A stretch of DNA of 64,000 bases from Begonia masoniana (Eukaryota > Streptophyta > Magnoliopsida > Cucurbitales > Begoniaceae). The position numbers and the translations under genes are program-made. This document shows positions 46,346-58,528 of this stretch, one piece after another. Location: assembly GCA_022432975.1 (NCBI GenBank), contig CM039502.1, forward strand, positions 72,931,497-72,995,496. The letters are read 5' to 3'. Position 1 is the first letter of the stretch, and every line of letters starts with the position of its first letter. The notes under the pieces are model-generated. The model did no database searches and was not told where the DNA came from. It saw only the letters and a list, made by a program, of their open reading frames with translations.

Positions 46346-47709
46346 AAAGCAAAGCAACCAACTCACAATTCAAACAAAGCAAAGCAACCAACAAAGCAAA
46401 GAAATCAACAAACAACAATTCCCTACCGTTCCGTGGTGTAAGCCCGAAGGGAAAACATAACGTCCTCTACTTACCTGATTGCTCGGCACATGTTCAATCA
46501 CTTCGTCTTACTCGCTCGACAACCTAACAAATATAAGGAAATACCTTAGAAGCATTCTAAGAACATTCTAAAGAATTATCTAACCAAAACTAACAACATT
46601 AACAAATCCACAATTAAAACTCTAAACCCCATTTTCTAACAAATTTAACGTCCAACTTCAAACTTCATGAAAAATCAAGCTTACATTCACCAACTACTCT
46701 CAAACTACTATTTCTAGCCTAATCCAACTAGAACCTAACTAAACGGGCCACTAATTTGGGTTCAGTAAAACCCGACCCGAAACTTCGAACACGCGTAACT
46801 TTTGCGTCGGATATCGGAATCGAACGATTCCAGCGGCCACGTACTCCTCTAATAACCTATTTTAACATGCCAAAAGGAATTTTAAAACAAACGACCACAA
46901 CTAGGTCAAATTTGGCAAAACCCGATTCTGCCCTTTACCTAAAAATCCCCCTTTTCTGGTTTTTCATCAATACTCACTCAATTCGTCACAATTCTATCAC
47001 ATTACAACCCATTCAGCATAATCTAACACAAAATTAAAGTTGCCAAATCGGGAAACCCTAAATCACAGCACACACCCCACGGTTTTCTCTCAAAACAATA
47101 GGGCATCACTGCCCAATGGCAATCACCCTTCTTCCGCCGCCCCTTCCCCTACAATTCAGTACCCAACCAACCCAGGCTTGAAAACAAAACGTCATCGCAC
47201 CCTCGGCCATCAAAACAGAAAGGAAACAGGGGAAGAAACTAACCTGTTTTCGTCCAATGTGTGCACAAAATCGGAGAGAAAAAGGGAGGGGTTCAGTTCG
47301 CCGGAGCTTGCTCGTCGGAATCGGGGCCGGAATCGCGTGGTCGCCGTCGGAGGGATGGCACTCGCGCTCCCTCTATTGTCGGGGGCTCAGGCTGAATAAG
47401 AAGCAGAATGGCTTCCTCGCGAAGCCATTCTGTTTCTATATAAAAAATATTTTTTTTTTATTTATTTCATTTAACTTAATTTTTAAGCTAACTTACTAAT
47501 TTGCCCTCACATGTTTGAACTTACGTAATTCCGTTAAATCCCGTTCTTAAATTATAACCCACGGCTTAATTTCACAGGAAATACCCGAACCTAAAACCAT
47601 TCACTTTTCTTTTAAATTAATTAAAACAACCTATTTTATTTTTATTTTATTTTCTCTCAAATTTTCCTTTAAAAATCTCAGGTGTTACACGAACTCCTCC
47701 GACTGCGGC

Positions 47710-48757
47710 CTAGTCCTTGGCTGTCCCCTCTACCTCACCTGGATAATACTCGCCACCTACACCATAGAACACAAAACGTAAGCCTAATGCTTAGCAAGTA
47801 GGGAATAATAATGCGACAACACACCATGCAATCAACCTAACATATGCAGTTTCTAACACTCAGTTGTGGTTATTTGCTGTTCGTTGCTTTAATCTTTCAT
47901 AAGCCGTGTGGAACGAGTTGGCACACATCCCATAACCGTCTAGGATGGCCACACTCTGAACCACCAGAGCAAGACCAGATAGCACACATCCCATAACCGT
48001 CTAGGATGGCCATGCATAATCTCCCTCGTCGATCGTAGAATCCTATAACCGTCTAGGAATTCATACTCACGGCATTTACGTATTTTAGTGTTCGTTGCTT
48101 TAATCGTTTCATAAGCCGTGTGATTTGAGTAGGCACACATCCCATAACCGTCTAGGACGGCCAAACTCAGAATCACCAGAGCAAGACCAGACAGCTCACA
48201 TCCCATAACCGTCTAGGATGGCCATGCATAATCTCCCTCGTCGATCGTAGAATCCTATAACCGTCTAGGAATTCATACTCACGACATTTACGTATTTTAG
48301 CCAATCATCCTTCATAGAGTTCCCTTCGGGTGCTACTACCAACACCGTATCCCGACAAGGCACACTATTCCAGATCTCGTAATTTTAGCCGGTCTCTCAT
48401 AGAGTTCCATTCGAGGTGCTACTACCAACACCGTATCCCGACAAGGCACACTATTTGAGATACATTACAATTTACTTTATCTGATTACCATTCACGCTCA
48501 TAATGCCACACAATGCAACCACTCATCTCTAGCGTATCGTACTGTAACTCACGATGCATGTTCAAAGATATGCAAAACAACATGAAACAAAACAACACGA
48601 TGCAACACTAAACAAAAGAACCAAATGAACAAACAACCAATAATTCCCTACCGTTCCATGGTGTAGGCCCGAAGGCAAAACACAAGCAGTCCACTACATA
48701 CCTGGTTGCTCGAAACTCAATTGTCCACTTCGTCCGATAATTCAATCACTCGATCAC
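47710..48757 (-). other. Candidate spliced exon pair in B5 (exon 2 48702-48757; exon 3 47710-47756)
   Basis: Joined frame reads GRSGQLSFEQPGGE and ends PGEVEGTAKD then TAG (47710-47712). B4 reads GRSEQTFAEQLGDD and SGELDDGAQD then TAG, with equal spacing. A TGA lies upstream in exon 2 of this copy. Confidence 0.5.
47883..48470 (-). repeat. Large duplicated units in B5 intron 2
   Basis: Two copies of about 208 bp, then two of about 75 bp. Inside, CCCATAACCGTCTAGGATGGCC recurs. Its complement resembles the GGCCGTCC motif of the B4 repeats. Confidence 0.85.
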
Positions 48758-50093
48758 CTAAAATAACAAAACTTAATTTAGTAAACTCTAAAGACATTCT
48801 TAAACCTAAACTAACTAAAACTATAACACAATTTAACCTAAACAATCAAAACCCGGTTTTATGCCAATTTTACCGTCCAACTTCAAACTCCATTAAAACC
48901 AAGCCTACATTCACCAATTACTCCCAAACTACTATTTCTAGTTTAATCCAACTAAAATCTAACTAAACGGGCCACTAATTTGGGTTTGGTAAAAATCGAC
49001 CCGAAACTCAAACGTGCATAACTTTCGCGTCAGATATCGGAATCAAACGATTCCAGCGGCCACGCACTCCTCTAATAACCTATTTTAACCTGGCAAAAGG
49101 AATTTTAAAACAAACGATCGTAGCTAGGTCAAATACAGCAAAACCCGAATCTGCCCTAACCTGAAAATTTTCCCCTTTTCAGTTTTCCATCAATTCACAC
49201 CAATTTTCTCACCAATCAATCCCCCTCATACCTAATTAACATAATCTAACCAAAATCTCGAGACTACACAACAAAAACCGAAATGCCCAAATTGGAGTTC
49301 ACTGGTTTTCGCTCCAATTGAGCTCCATGATGCTGAGCAATCTTTGCCGCCATGAAGCTCGGCAAGATGACGCTGAGAATAGCCAAAAAGGACCGGTGAT
49401 CAGAGCCAAATCGGGTTCGACACTCACGGCCAAAAACAGAACCAAAACAGGGCACAAATCGGGTCTAACCTGTCGGTTCATGCGCGGAGACAACCAGAAA
49501 CCGCTTGTCGCCGTTGTCTGGCCGGATAACGTCGAAAATCGGCGGCGGTTGTCGTCAGAGGGACGTCGCTCGTCTCTCACTCTCCATTCTCCTCTCCCCT
49601 GCCTTCGGTGTTCGCGAACAGCAGAATGGCTTTGGCCATTCTGTTGTTTGGTTTTTATTTTTAATAATAATAATAATAATAATAAAACAATCCTCATTTA
49701 CCGTTTTGACCACCCGTGTTTCTGACCATTTCGACTTTCGTTAAATTTTGTTCTTAAATTATAACCCACGGGTTAATTTCACAGGAAATACCCGAACCTA
49801 AAACCATTCACTTTTCTTTTAAATTAATTAAAACAACCTATTTTTATTATTATTTTATTTTCTCTCCAATTTTCCCTTAAAAAAATCCCGGGTGTTACAG
49901 GAATGGTGTGGCACATCGAAATCCGTTGAAAAATGAGTAAGTTATGGCCGTTCGAAGTTGGACACTAAAAATTGGTGGAAAAATCGGGTTTAGGATTTAG
50001 AGTTTGAATTGGGTTGTATTATTGTTAGTTTTGGTTAGAAAATCCCTTGGAATTTATTAGTGGCTTTTTAAGTGGTTTCCTTATATTTGTTAG

Positions 50094-50818
50094 GTTGGCG
50101 AGCGAGTAAGTTAACCGGACGAAGTGAGCAAACATTTGCCGAGCAGTTAGGTAAGTAGTGGAACGTTTCGTTGCCTTCGGGCCTACACCATAGGACGGTA
50201 GGGATGGTTGAAGTTTGTTTTGGTTTGATCGTTCATTTTCATGCATCATTGTTTTCAACTTACGAAATAAGTGTTTTAGCATGTTTTGTGTTAAATGTGA
50301 AACGTAAGAAAATAAGATAACAGAATTGAAGCTTGGTTTCGAGTATAATAGCCTTATCGGGTGAGTGGCTAGTGTGTAGCACCCCGAGAGGGATTCTATG
50401 AGAAAGGCTATGCTATGCTAACTTACATAATGCTTTGTGAGTGTGAACGCCTCGATATGCTCATGCTAGAAGGCACACTGAGGGTTCCATGATCGAGGCA
50501 GCGGAGATCTGGTATGGCCGTCCCAGATTGTGTTAGGACGTGTGCCTCTGATCTTGCTCTGTGAGTCAAGGTGTGGCCGTCCCGGATTGTGTTAGGACGT
50601 TTGCCTACTTGATTCACATGCAAGTGGAAGATAAATGCAACGAAAATGAAATGAACACAACAGAGTGTGTAGAAACTGCATTTAGGGGTTGAGTTGTATG
50701 TGCATTGTTTTACTCTACATTCCTCCCTACTTACTAAGCATTAGGCTTACTTTTTGTGTTCTATGGTGTAGGTGACGATATATACTCAGGTGAGCTAGAT
50801 GATGGAGCTCAGGATTAG
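50094..50818 (+). other. Candidate spliced exon pair in B4 (50094-50150 and 50772-50818)
   Basis: Acceptor TTTGTTAG, donor GTTAG|GTAAGT, acceptor GGTGTAG|GTGACG. The joined frame is open over all of both exons and stops at TAG 50816-50818. It contains LTGRSEQTFAEQLGDD and SGELDDGAQD. This is the best-preserved type B copy. No in-frame ATG in exon 1 (its ATG-led frame stops within the leader). Confidence 0.55.
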
Positions 50819-51604
50819 GGCAGTCGGTGATTCACGAGGCACGCCGGTGCAGGCAGTTGTCGGGGCGTCTCAGCCACGTTTTTCGGGTAGTTTGGTGGAG
50901 ATTTTTGGTATTTTGCATTGTAGATAGTTTTTTTTCTATTTGGATGATTGTGGCTAGTGGTTGTTTTGCTGGATGATTGGTACGTAAATGATGGTGTTTA
51001 AGACTTTGTATTTCAGGTTTTGGTTAATGAAATTTCAGTCGTTATTCTGCCCGTTTTTTTTTTTTTTTGTATAACAAACAACGTTGGGTTCTTTTGTCTC
51101 TACGTTTTCGCTAACCGTTTTAAATTTATTTTTCAAGATTTTTACAGGGAACAGAATAGGAGATGTAGGGAATGTGTGGTAAAAATTTTGAGAAATTTGG
51201 AGGTGTTTGGCTTGGAAAAAAATTGGGAAAAAGTGAAAAGGGGCGTTGGTGGCCGATGGCGTGCGCGCGATGGCAGGCGGGATGCGCGTAGGGCACTGTT
51301 GGGCGAGCAGTGCCCAGCGCTGATTGATCAGCGCCTCGTGCGCGCGGTAGCGCGTGTCAACCAAACCGGACTAGCCTGATATTTTTTAAAAATTTTCAGT
51401 TTTCCAAATTGTTTTAACCCAACATTTTCTGACATATTTTAAACGTATTTTAGGCACGTTTTCCAACCATTTTTTAGGGTTCGAAAAAACCCAAAAATCG
51501 AGTAAAAAATTTATCAAAAATTATTTTAAATTTTGTTTTAAACGCGGGATTATTGTGCAAAGTAATGCACCGAGCCGGGGTGGGTTCGGGGGCGTTACAT
51601 GTGG

Positions 51605-53767
51605 TCACCTTATGCCTAACTCCATACTTGATTAATAATCTATTGAAAGATCTATTGCATAAGTGAGATCCTCCGTCACTAATAATTGCTCTAGGTGTTC
51701 CAAATCTTGTGAAGATATTTTTTTGTAGAAATTTTAGAACACCATTTCCTTTATTGTTTGGCAACGCTACTGCGTCTACCCACTTAGAAACATAGTCTAC
51801 AGCCAAGAGGATGTACTGATTACCAAAAGATGTTGGAAATTGTCTCATGAAATCAATCCCCCACACGTCAAATATTTCGATCTACATAATATTATTAAGT
51901 GGTAGCTCATGTTTTTGAGTAATATTTTCCACCATTTAGCACCTGTCATAACTCTTCACAAAAGTATTGGCATCCTTAAAAAGAGTGGGCCAGTATAAAC
52001 CTGACTGTAGAATTTTCATAGCTGTGCACGTACCTCTATAATGAATCCATTTCTTCCTCCGGAACGAATCTCCTCAACAGTTAGTCAGCACATTGTTTAA
52101 AGAGAAAAGGTTCATCCCAAAAATATTGTTTCACATCTTTCAAAAACTTTTTTCTTTGCTGATATTGCATGTCAAGAGGAATGATATCACTTACAATGTT
52201 GTTGACAAAATCTGCATACTATGCACTAAAGATACATCCATTTTTAACATTTGTTCATCTGGAAATGTTTCTTTTATGATTTCTTCATGTTGCTGTTCGC
52301 TCATATTTTCCAGACGAGATAAATGATCTGCGGTTCTCGCAGCCTTTCCTATCACGGATTTCCAAATCAAATTCTTGAAGAAGTAGTACCCAACGAATTA
52401 GTCTTGGTTTAGCATTCTTTTTTGTAACCAGATACTTGATTGTTGCATGATCAATGTACACAATCACCTTTGTTCCTATCAAATACGCTCTGAATTTATC
52501 AAAACCAAATACTACTGCGAGTAATTCTTTTTCTGCAGTTGTGTAGTTTTTCTTAGCACCATTGAGAGTTTTACTGGTATAGTAAATGGAATGGATTAGT
52601 TTATCTCTCTTCTGTCCCAACACTACTCACACAGCATAATCGTTGGCATCGCACATCAAAATAAATGACATGGACCAGTCGGGTGCTGCAATCACAGGTG
52701 CAGCTACTAATTTCTGCTTCAACACATCAAAAGCTTCCAAACAGTCTTTGTCAAAGTTGAATGAAGTACTCTGTTCCAATAACCTACATAAGGGTTTAGA
52801 GATTTTTGAGAAGTCCTTGATGAAACGACGATAAAATCTTGGATGACCCAACAAACTTCAAATCCTCTTTACTGTATTTGGTAGAGGTAAATTCTTAATG
52901 ATTTCTACTTTCGTTTTATCCACTTCTAAACCCTTTTTTGAGACTTGATGCCCCAATATTATCCCTTCGGGAACCATAAAATGGCATTTCTCTTAATTTA
53001 GCACTAAGTTTGTCTCCTGACATCTTTTCAAAACTCGCTCCAAATTTTTCAAACATATTTCAAAAGACTCTCAAACAATAGAGAAATCATCCATGACAAT
53101 CTCCAAATATTCTTCGACCATGTCTGAAAATATGTCCATCATGCAACGTTGGAAAGTTGTTGGAGCATTGCATAACTCAAAAGGCATTCTCCTAAATGCG
53201 AAAGTTCCATAAGGACATGTAAACGTAGTTTTCTCTTGATCTTCAGGAGAAATCGTGATTTGATTATAGCCTGAAAACCCATCAAGAAAACAATAAAATT
53301 TTTTACCAGCCAACCTGTCTAGCATCTGATCAATAAACAATAGCGGGAAATGATCTTTACGTGTGGCCTTGTTTAATTTTTGATAATCCATGCAAATTCT
53401 CCGTCCCATTACTGTCCTCGTTGAAATCAATTTATTCTTTTCATTGGATATAACTATTGTCCCACTTTTATTTCGAACAGATTGAACTGGGCTTATCCAT
53501 GAGCTATCTGAAATTGGGTAAATAATTCCAACATCCAACCATTTGAGAATTTCCTTCTTCACAACTTATTTCATTACTGGATTCAATCTTCTCTGTTGCT
53601 CTATAGATACGTTGTATCTATCTTCTAGGAGTATCTTGTGCATAAAAATACTAGGACTAATCTTCTTTATGTCTCTAACTGTCCATGCCAAAGCCTATTT
53701 GTGAGTTCCCAATACTTGGAGTAATTTTTCCTCTTTCATTGTTGTCAAAGTAGCCGAAATAATAACA
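51605..53767 (-). pseudogene. Athila-like RT, RNase H and integrase N-part
   Basis: Minus strand. RT: EILKWLDVGIIYPISDSSW, RICMDYQKLNKATRKDHFPL and catalytic MDDFS (about 53080-53562). A second RT block with HPRFYRRFIKDFSKI lies at 52627-52854. RNase [21 protein letters not shown] and [15 protein letters not shown] (52285-52623). Integrase: [10 protein letters not shown] and [15 protein letters not shown] (51600-51866), with the HHCC zinc region decayed between. Several stops and frameshifts. Continues at 43668 downstream and at 56168 upstream. Athila-type wording throughout, clearly distinct from T1 and T2. Confidence 0.92.
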
Positions 53768-53861
53768 GGAAGTGTAACACCCGGGATTTTTTTTATGGAA
53801 CATGAGAGAGCAAAACGGTATATTAATGTGTTAATAGGAATTAATAAGATTATTGATATTA

Positions 53862-53865
53862 TTAC

Positions 53866-53908
<43 letters not shown>
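53862..53908. repeat. (ATT)n microsatellite
   Basis: About 14 trinucleotides of TTA/ATT near the start of B7. A similar (AAT)n lies at 49665-49685 in B5. Confidence 0.9.
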
Positions 53909-53910
<2 letters not shown>

Positions 53911-54239
53911 AAAATAAAAATAAATAATAACATAAAAACAAAACGACAGAATGGCCGAAGCCATTCTGTCGTCGGGCAGCGAAGGCAGGGGAGGAGGAGA
54001 CGCGAGAGGGCCAGCGGCGATCGGCAGAGCAAACCGCCGGAGATTTTGACGTCTTCCCGGTCAGACGGCGGTGACGAAATCAGGGCTAGCATTTCGGCCC
54101 GTCTTCGCGCACAACCAAACGGTCGAGCCATAGGTGACGTGATGTGCCAAACCCAGCGAGCTAGGACGCCAGGTAAGTAGAGGACGTTTGTGTTTTGCCT
54201 TCGGGCCTACAACACGGAACGGTAGGATTTATTTTGTTG

Positions 54240-54840
54240 TTTGTTGTTTGGTTGTCTCCTTTGTTGGTTAAGCATTGTTGGTTGTTTGTTGTTGTTGTTG
54301 TTGTTTGTTGTTTGGTTGTCTTGTTTGTTGGTTAAGCATTGTTGGTTGTTGTTGTTTGTTGTTTGTTGTTGTTGTTGTTTGTTGTTGTTGTTGTTGTTTG
54401 TTGTTGTTGTTGTTTGTTGTTGTTGTTTGTTGTTTGGTTGTCTCCTTTGTTGGTTAAGCATTGTTGGTTGTTTGTTGTTTGGTGTCTTGTAAGAGATGTA
54501 CGCTTTGTGTCTCGTAGAGATGTACGCTGGGTGTCTCGTAAGAGATGTACGCTTTGTGTCTCGTAGAGATGTACGCTGGGTGTCTCGTAAGAGATGTACG
54601 CTTTGTGTCTTGTAAGAGATGTACGCTGGGTGTCTCGTAGAGATGTACGCTGGGTGTCTCGTAAGAGATGTACGCTGGTGTCTCGTAAGAGATGTACGCT
54701 TTGTGTCTCGTAAGAGATGTACGCTGGGTGTCTCGTAGAGATGTACGCTTTGTGTCTCGTAAGAGATGTACGCTTTGTGTCTCGTAAGAGATGTACGCTG
54801 GGTGTCTCGTAAGAGATGTACGCTGGGTGTCTTGAGTAGA
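54240..54840 (+). repeat. TTG-rich tract and 24-25-bp minisatellite in B7
   Basis: 54240-54480 is a TTG/TTTG-rich tract with three copies of a TTGGTTAAGCATTGTTGG-containing unit. 54487-54840 is about 14 units of TCTCGTAAGAGATGTACGC plus T/G-rich tail; TCTC-gtaa-GAGA pairs. Confidence 0.9.
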
Positions 54841-54941
54841 ATGGAAGTCTACGAGAGACGTAGTGTTGTGTTGCGTTGTCGTGCTGTATTAAAGAATAAG
54901 GCACTTCGGTGTGGGCATTGAGTTGGGTATTGCTTGTTTGG

Positions 54942-55344
54942 TTGCTTTGCTTTGCTTTGCTTTGCTTTGCTTTGCTTTGCTTTGCTTTGCTTTGCTTTGC
55001 TTTGCTTTGCTTTGCTTTGCTTTGCTTTGCTTTGCTTTGCTTTGCTTTGCTTTGCTTTGCTTTGCTTTGCTTTGCTTTGCTTTGCTTTGCTTTGCTTTGC
55101 TTTGCTTTGCTTTGCTTTGCTTTGCTTTGCTTTGCTTTGCTTTGCTTTGCTTTGCTTTGCTTTGCTTTGCTTTGCTTTGCTTTGCTTTGCTTTGCTTTGC
55201 TTTGCTTTGCTTTGCTTTGCTTTGCTTTGCTTTGCTTTGCTTTGCTTTGCTTTGCTTTGCTTTGCTTTGCTTTGCTTTGCTTTGCTTTGCTTTGCTTTGC
55301 TTTGCTTTGCTTTGCTTTGCTTTGCTTTGCTTTGCTTTGCTTTG
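54942..55344 (+). repeat. (TTTGC)n array, about 79 perfect copies
   Basis: Pentamer repeated without any mismatch that I can see for about 400 bp. The same TTTGC word occurs singly or in a few copies at this place in B1, B2 and B6 (for example GCTTTGCTTTG near 9341), so it grew from a pre-existing seed. Confidence 0.97.
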
Positions 55345-56167
55345 AAGTACACTTTGGGTGTCTGGTGTGAGCTGTACGCTGGGTGTCTTGAGTAGAATGG
55401 AAGTCTACGAGAGGCCGTACGTCGTTTGTGTTGCGTTGTGTGCTTGTATTAAAGAATAAGGCATCGTTGATGCGGGCAAATCGTGTTTTGTTTCGTGTCT
55501 TGTGTTGTTTGGGTTGTTTTGTTTCAGCGTTGTGTGTAGCTTGCATTTTATCTAGTCGTATTGTTAATCCCTACTTGCTAAGCGTACGCTTACGTGTGGT
55601 GTTGTGTTTTGTGGTGTAGGTAACGACGCGGGTACAGGTGAGCTATGTGAGTCAGCCAAGACTTGGGAGCAGGTCGGAGATGCACGGGGCGTGCCGGTAT
55701 GGGCAGTTGTCGGGGCGACTCACCATGGTCTTTGGGAGCTTTGTATTTTGTTAGCGTATGTAGATGTCTGTGTTGTATATAGTTAAGTTAAGGGTGATGT
55801 GTCGCCCTATACTGCGGATTTTCTTCACTTAGGAATGTTAGTATTTTAGTTTACCTCTTTACTGCTCTTTGGAGATTTCGTATGCTGGATAGTTGAGTAT
55901 TGGTATTCTGGATTTGGTTGAGATTGGACTGTGTGCAGGTACTTAGCATTTTGGAGGCTCCATTTTCAGGCGTTACTTTGTCAAAATTTTTGGAAAGGAC
56001 GCCGTGGTGCTTAAAGGTTAGGATTAAGAGAAATTAGCGAGTCTAAGCTTATTTTAAATCATGTTTTAATGTGGGATTGGTTAGCAAAGTAGCGCACCGA
56101 GCCGGGGCGTTACTGGTTAGCAAAGTAGTGCACCGATCCGGGGCGGGTTCGGGGGCGTTACAGGAAT

Positions 56168-57293
56168 GGTCTCCTTGAGTCCTAAAAATGGATATTTGAG
56201 GTAAGAGGGCAGTTGTTTAAGCTCCAGTGTTGGCACGTCTTTAATAGATGGCTTAAGAAATTCTAGTTTCTCTTCCGTTCTCACTAATGCTTCAAATTGT
56301 TTTCTATAGCCCCAAGAAATCTACTTTGTTTCTTCCATTTTCATTCTTTCTGATATACTAAAACAATCTTCTTCGTCATAAGGACACTTAATGGCTTTCA
56401 AAACGTTGAAGGTCACCTGTTGATCATTCACCTTCATAGTGAGTTCTCCTTTTTGAACATCGATTAACGTTCTTCTAGTGGCTATGAAGGGTCTTCCCAA
56501 TATGATAGGCACTTCACGGTCTGCTTCGTAATTCAAAATAATAAAGTTTGCTGGGAAAATAAATTTATCTACATTTACGAGTACGTCTTCTATCTTCCCT
56601 TGAGAATGAGTTAATGAGAGATCAGCAAGTTGCAAAGTGACCGTAGTAGGTCAAGATTCTCCTATTCTCAGTTTCTTGAAGATGGACATGGGAATTAAAT
56701 TAATGCTTGCTCCTAAATCACACAAAATTTTCCCAAAATAGTTGTTGCCAATCGTGCATGGAATGGTAAAGCTGCCTGGATCTTTCAATTTAGGTGGGAT
56801 CTTATTCTGTAATATATAACTTGTTTCTTCAGTCATAGCTATCATTTCAAATTCTCCCACCCTTCTTTTCTTGACAAAATATCCTTCATAAACTTTGCGT
56901 AGTTAGAAATTTGTTCAAACGCTTCCACCAATGGCACATTAATGTGGAGTTGTTTAAGAACGTCAAAAAATCTTTTAAACTACTTGTCCAGATTATGTTT
57001 CTGCAATCGTTGGGGAAATGGTGGTGATGGCCTCTGAATTTTCAATTCACCTTGATGTTGTTGCGGTGTAGCTACAACATCAGTCACTGGGTTACACATT
57101 TCTGATTCATCTAAATCCTCTTGTTCAACTAACTCATCTTGTTTCTTTAAATTTTTTGCCCTCTATTGTTTTTTTGAAATCTAAAGTTCCCTTCCATTCC
57201 TCAATACAATGGCCTTGCAATGCTTCTTTTTTGGTCTTTGTGGCACCTCCGTATCACTCGGTAATTGCCCCACATTCCTTGTGTTCATGAATT
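56168..57293 (-). pseudogene. Athila-like gag end and protease
   Basis: Minus strand. Protease with CDLGASINLIPMSIF (about 56680-56730), preceded by PPKLKDPGSFTIPCTIG, the usual Athila spacing. Then VNVDKFIFPANFIILNYEAD and VPIILGRPFIATRRTLIDV (56321-56635). A stop lies near 56650 between the two ORF parts. Upstream (56870-57293) is the low-complexity link to Gag with scattered stops. It is cut at 57294-57301 by the hAT duplication and resumes at 60691. Confidence 0.9.
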
Positions 57294-58528
57294 GAGCTAA
57301 CTAGGGGTGAGCATGGACCGGTTCGGTCCGATTTTTGGAGAGACCAGGACCAGACCACTAAAATTTGGTTTGAAAAATAAGCCAATTTCTTTTTTTCCAG
57401 AACCGGACCAGCAAAGTGGTCTCTGTTTTGGTCCGGTTCTAGTCCTCCCAAGTTAGAAAAAAAAAATTCATCCCTTCACTAATCACTTGAACTCAACTGA
57501 TTACTAAATAATATCGAGTTCTGCTCTAAATTCAGTTTTTTTTTTTATTGTTGTCCAATTTATAGGGAAAAAAAAGGTACTAAAAGCACTAAAGCAGAAC
57601 CGGTTCTGAGTTCTCACTGTGAGCAGAACCGGTTCTGAGTTTTCACCATTCACATTTTATCCCTAATTTCAGCGGTCCACTGTGAGCAGAGCCGGCCTAG
57701 ATAGCTCACGATTCCACTGTGAATACTCTTACCATTCCCCTACTAAGTGCTAAAAAAGTAAAAATCATTCCACTAGTCCACTGTGAGCAGAACCAGTTGA
57801 TGTTCTCATCTCACGATTCAAGTACAAAACAAGAAAAATACATAAATAGTATGACATGAGAAAGAAAATAACCAAACCTATGGGTTGAATCTACAGTCCG
57901 ACTCCGAGATGCAACAGACAACAGCGACTTCGGCGAGAGCCAACAGACAGCAGCAACTTCGGCGAGAGGCAACGGCAGCAACTTCGGTGAGACGCAACGA
58001 GGGCGAGGGCGAGGGCGAGGGAGAGATACAGCGACTGTGATTGTGCGAAGCGAATACCATATAGCAAAGGACGAAGGTGAGAGCGTGACTGTGTGTGCGT
58101 GAGGCTTCGAAGTTTTTTTAGCCTTTTAGGGTTAACGTAATGGTGCAGGTCGGTTTTACTCAGTTTTGTCCTTAAAACTGAGAACCGAACCACAGATTTT
58201 GGTTCTGAAATAACATAACCAAAATCTGTTCATTTTTCCCTAAGAACCGACCAGAACCAGACCAAATAGCTCAATTCTTGTAACACCCGGCTTTACAGAA
58301 TTTGATTTTATTCTAATATAAACAGTATTTTTGTAGATACATCAAACTAAGTCCGTTTTGCGAACGAAAAGTTTTAATGAAGCCGTAATAATAAGTTAGA
58401 ATTTTGGGAGAAATATGAAAATTTGGAAAAAAACGAATCGTTGGATAAATAACAAAATTGTTGGAGAAACAAATAGAAAGTTAATGGAGGGGCAAATTGG
58501 TAATTGCACAAATCAATTTTTATAAAAA

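Larger units (their letters stand above)
44960..47689 (-). mobile_element. Solo LTR, type B (copy B6), minus, innermost
   Basis: TSD CGAAC (44955-44959, 47690-47694). 2730 bp. Closest to B1 in its 3' part. Exon 2 near 46465-46549 has an in-frame TGA (reads RRSD, stop, TCAEQSGDE) and exon 3 near 45510 stops early, so the conserved frame is dead. The 3' terminus carries a run of 23 C (44967-44989) where relatives have about five. Confidence 0.93.
44372..49899 (-). mobile_element. Solo LTR, type B (copy B5), minus, interrupted by B6
   Basis: TSD GGAAT (44367-44371, 49900-49904). Native length about 2.8 kb. Intron 2 holds a duplicated unit of about 208 bp (47883-48300) with CCCATAACCGTCTAGGATGG, then a pair of units of about 75 bp with GGTGCTACTACCAACACCG (48300-48460). 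The conserved CTGCACCGGCATGCCCCG block at 44940 adjoins the B6 insertion. Confidence 0.92.
43674..51599 (+). mobile_element. Solo LTR, type B (copy B4), interrupted by B5
   Basis: TGTAACACCCGGAATTTTC...GGGGGCGTTACA with TSD TGTGG (43669-43673, 51600-51604). Native length about 2.4 kb. Leader donor near 44029; B5 landed in intron 1. Exon 2 50094-50150, exon 3 50772-50818. Intron 2 has two units of about 75 bp (about 50440-50620) with TGGCCGTCCCGGATTG. A GC-rich block (51250-51360) with TGCGCGCG and GCGCTGATTGATCAGCGC, a perfect palindrome, lies near the 3' end. Confidence 0.93.
53773..56162 (+). mobile_element. Solo LTR, type B (copy B7)
   Basis: TGTAACACCCGGG...GGGGGCGTTACA. Flanks GGAAG (53768-53772) and GGAAT (56163-56167) match at four of five bases. 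Its 5' half is shortened: exon 2 (about 54133-54171) follows soon after a GC-rich leader, and intron 1 is largely gone. Exon 3 after GTGTAG (about 55620) reads TGELCESAKTWEQ, close to B2. Intron 2 holds three repeat tracts. The terminal segment is duplicated (about 56075-56112 and 56113-56162). Confidence 0.88.

Noticed and set aside
54332..55546. 404-codon minus ORF and several plus ORFs rich in KAKQS or ALLCF
   Set aside because: They are translations of the TTTGC pentamer and neighbouring minisatellites.
57878..58193. Ser/Ala/Leu-rich ORFs inside the hAT element
   Set aside because: Simple (GGGCGA)-type repeats; no transposase motifs.
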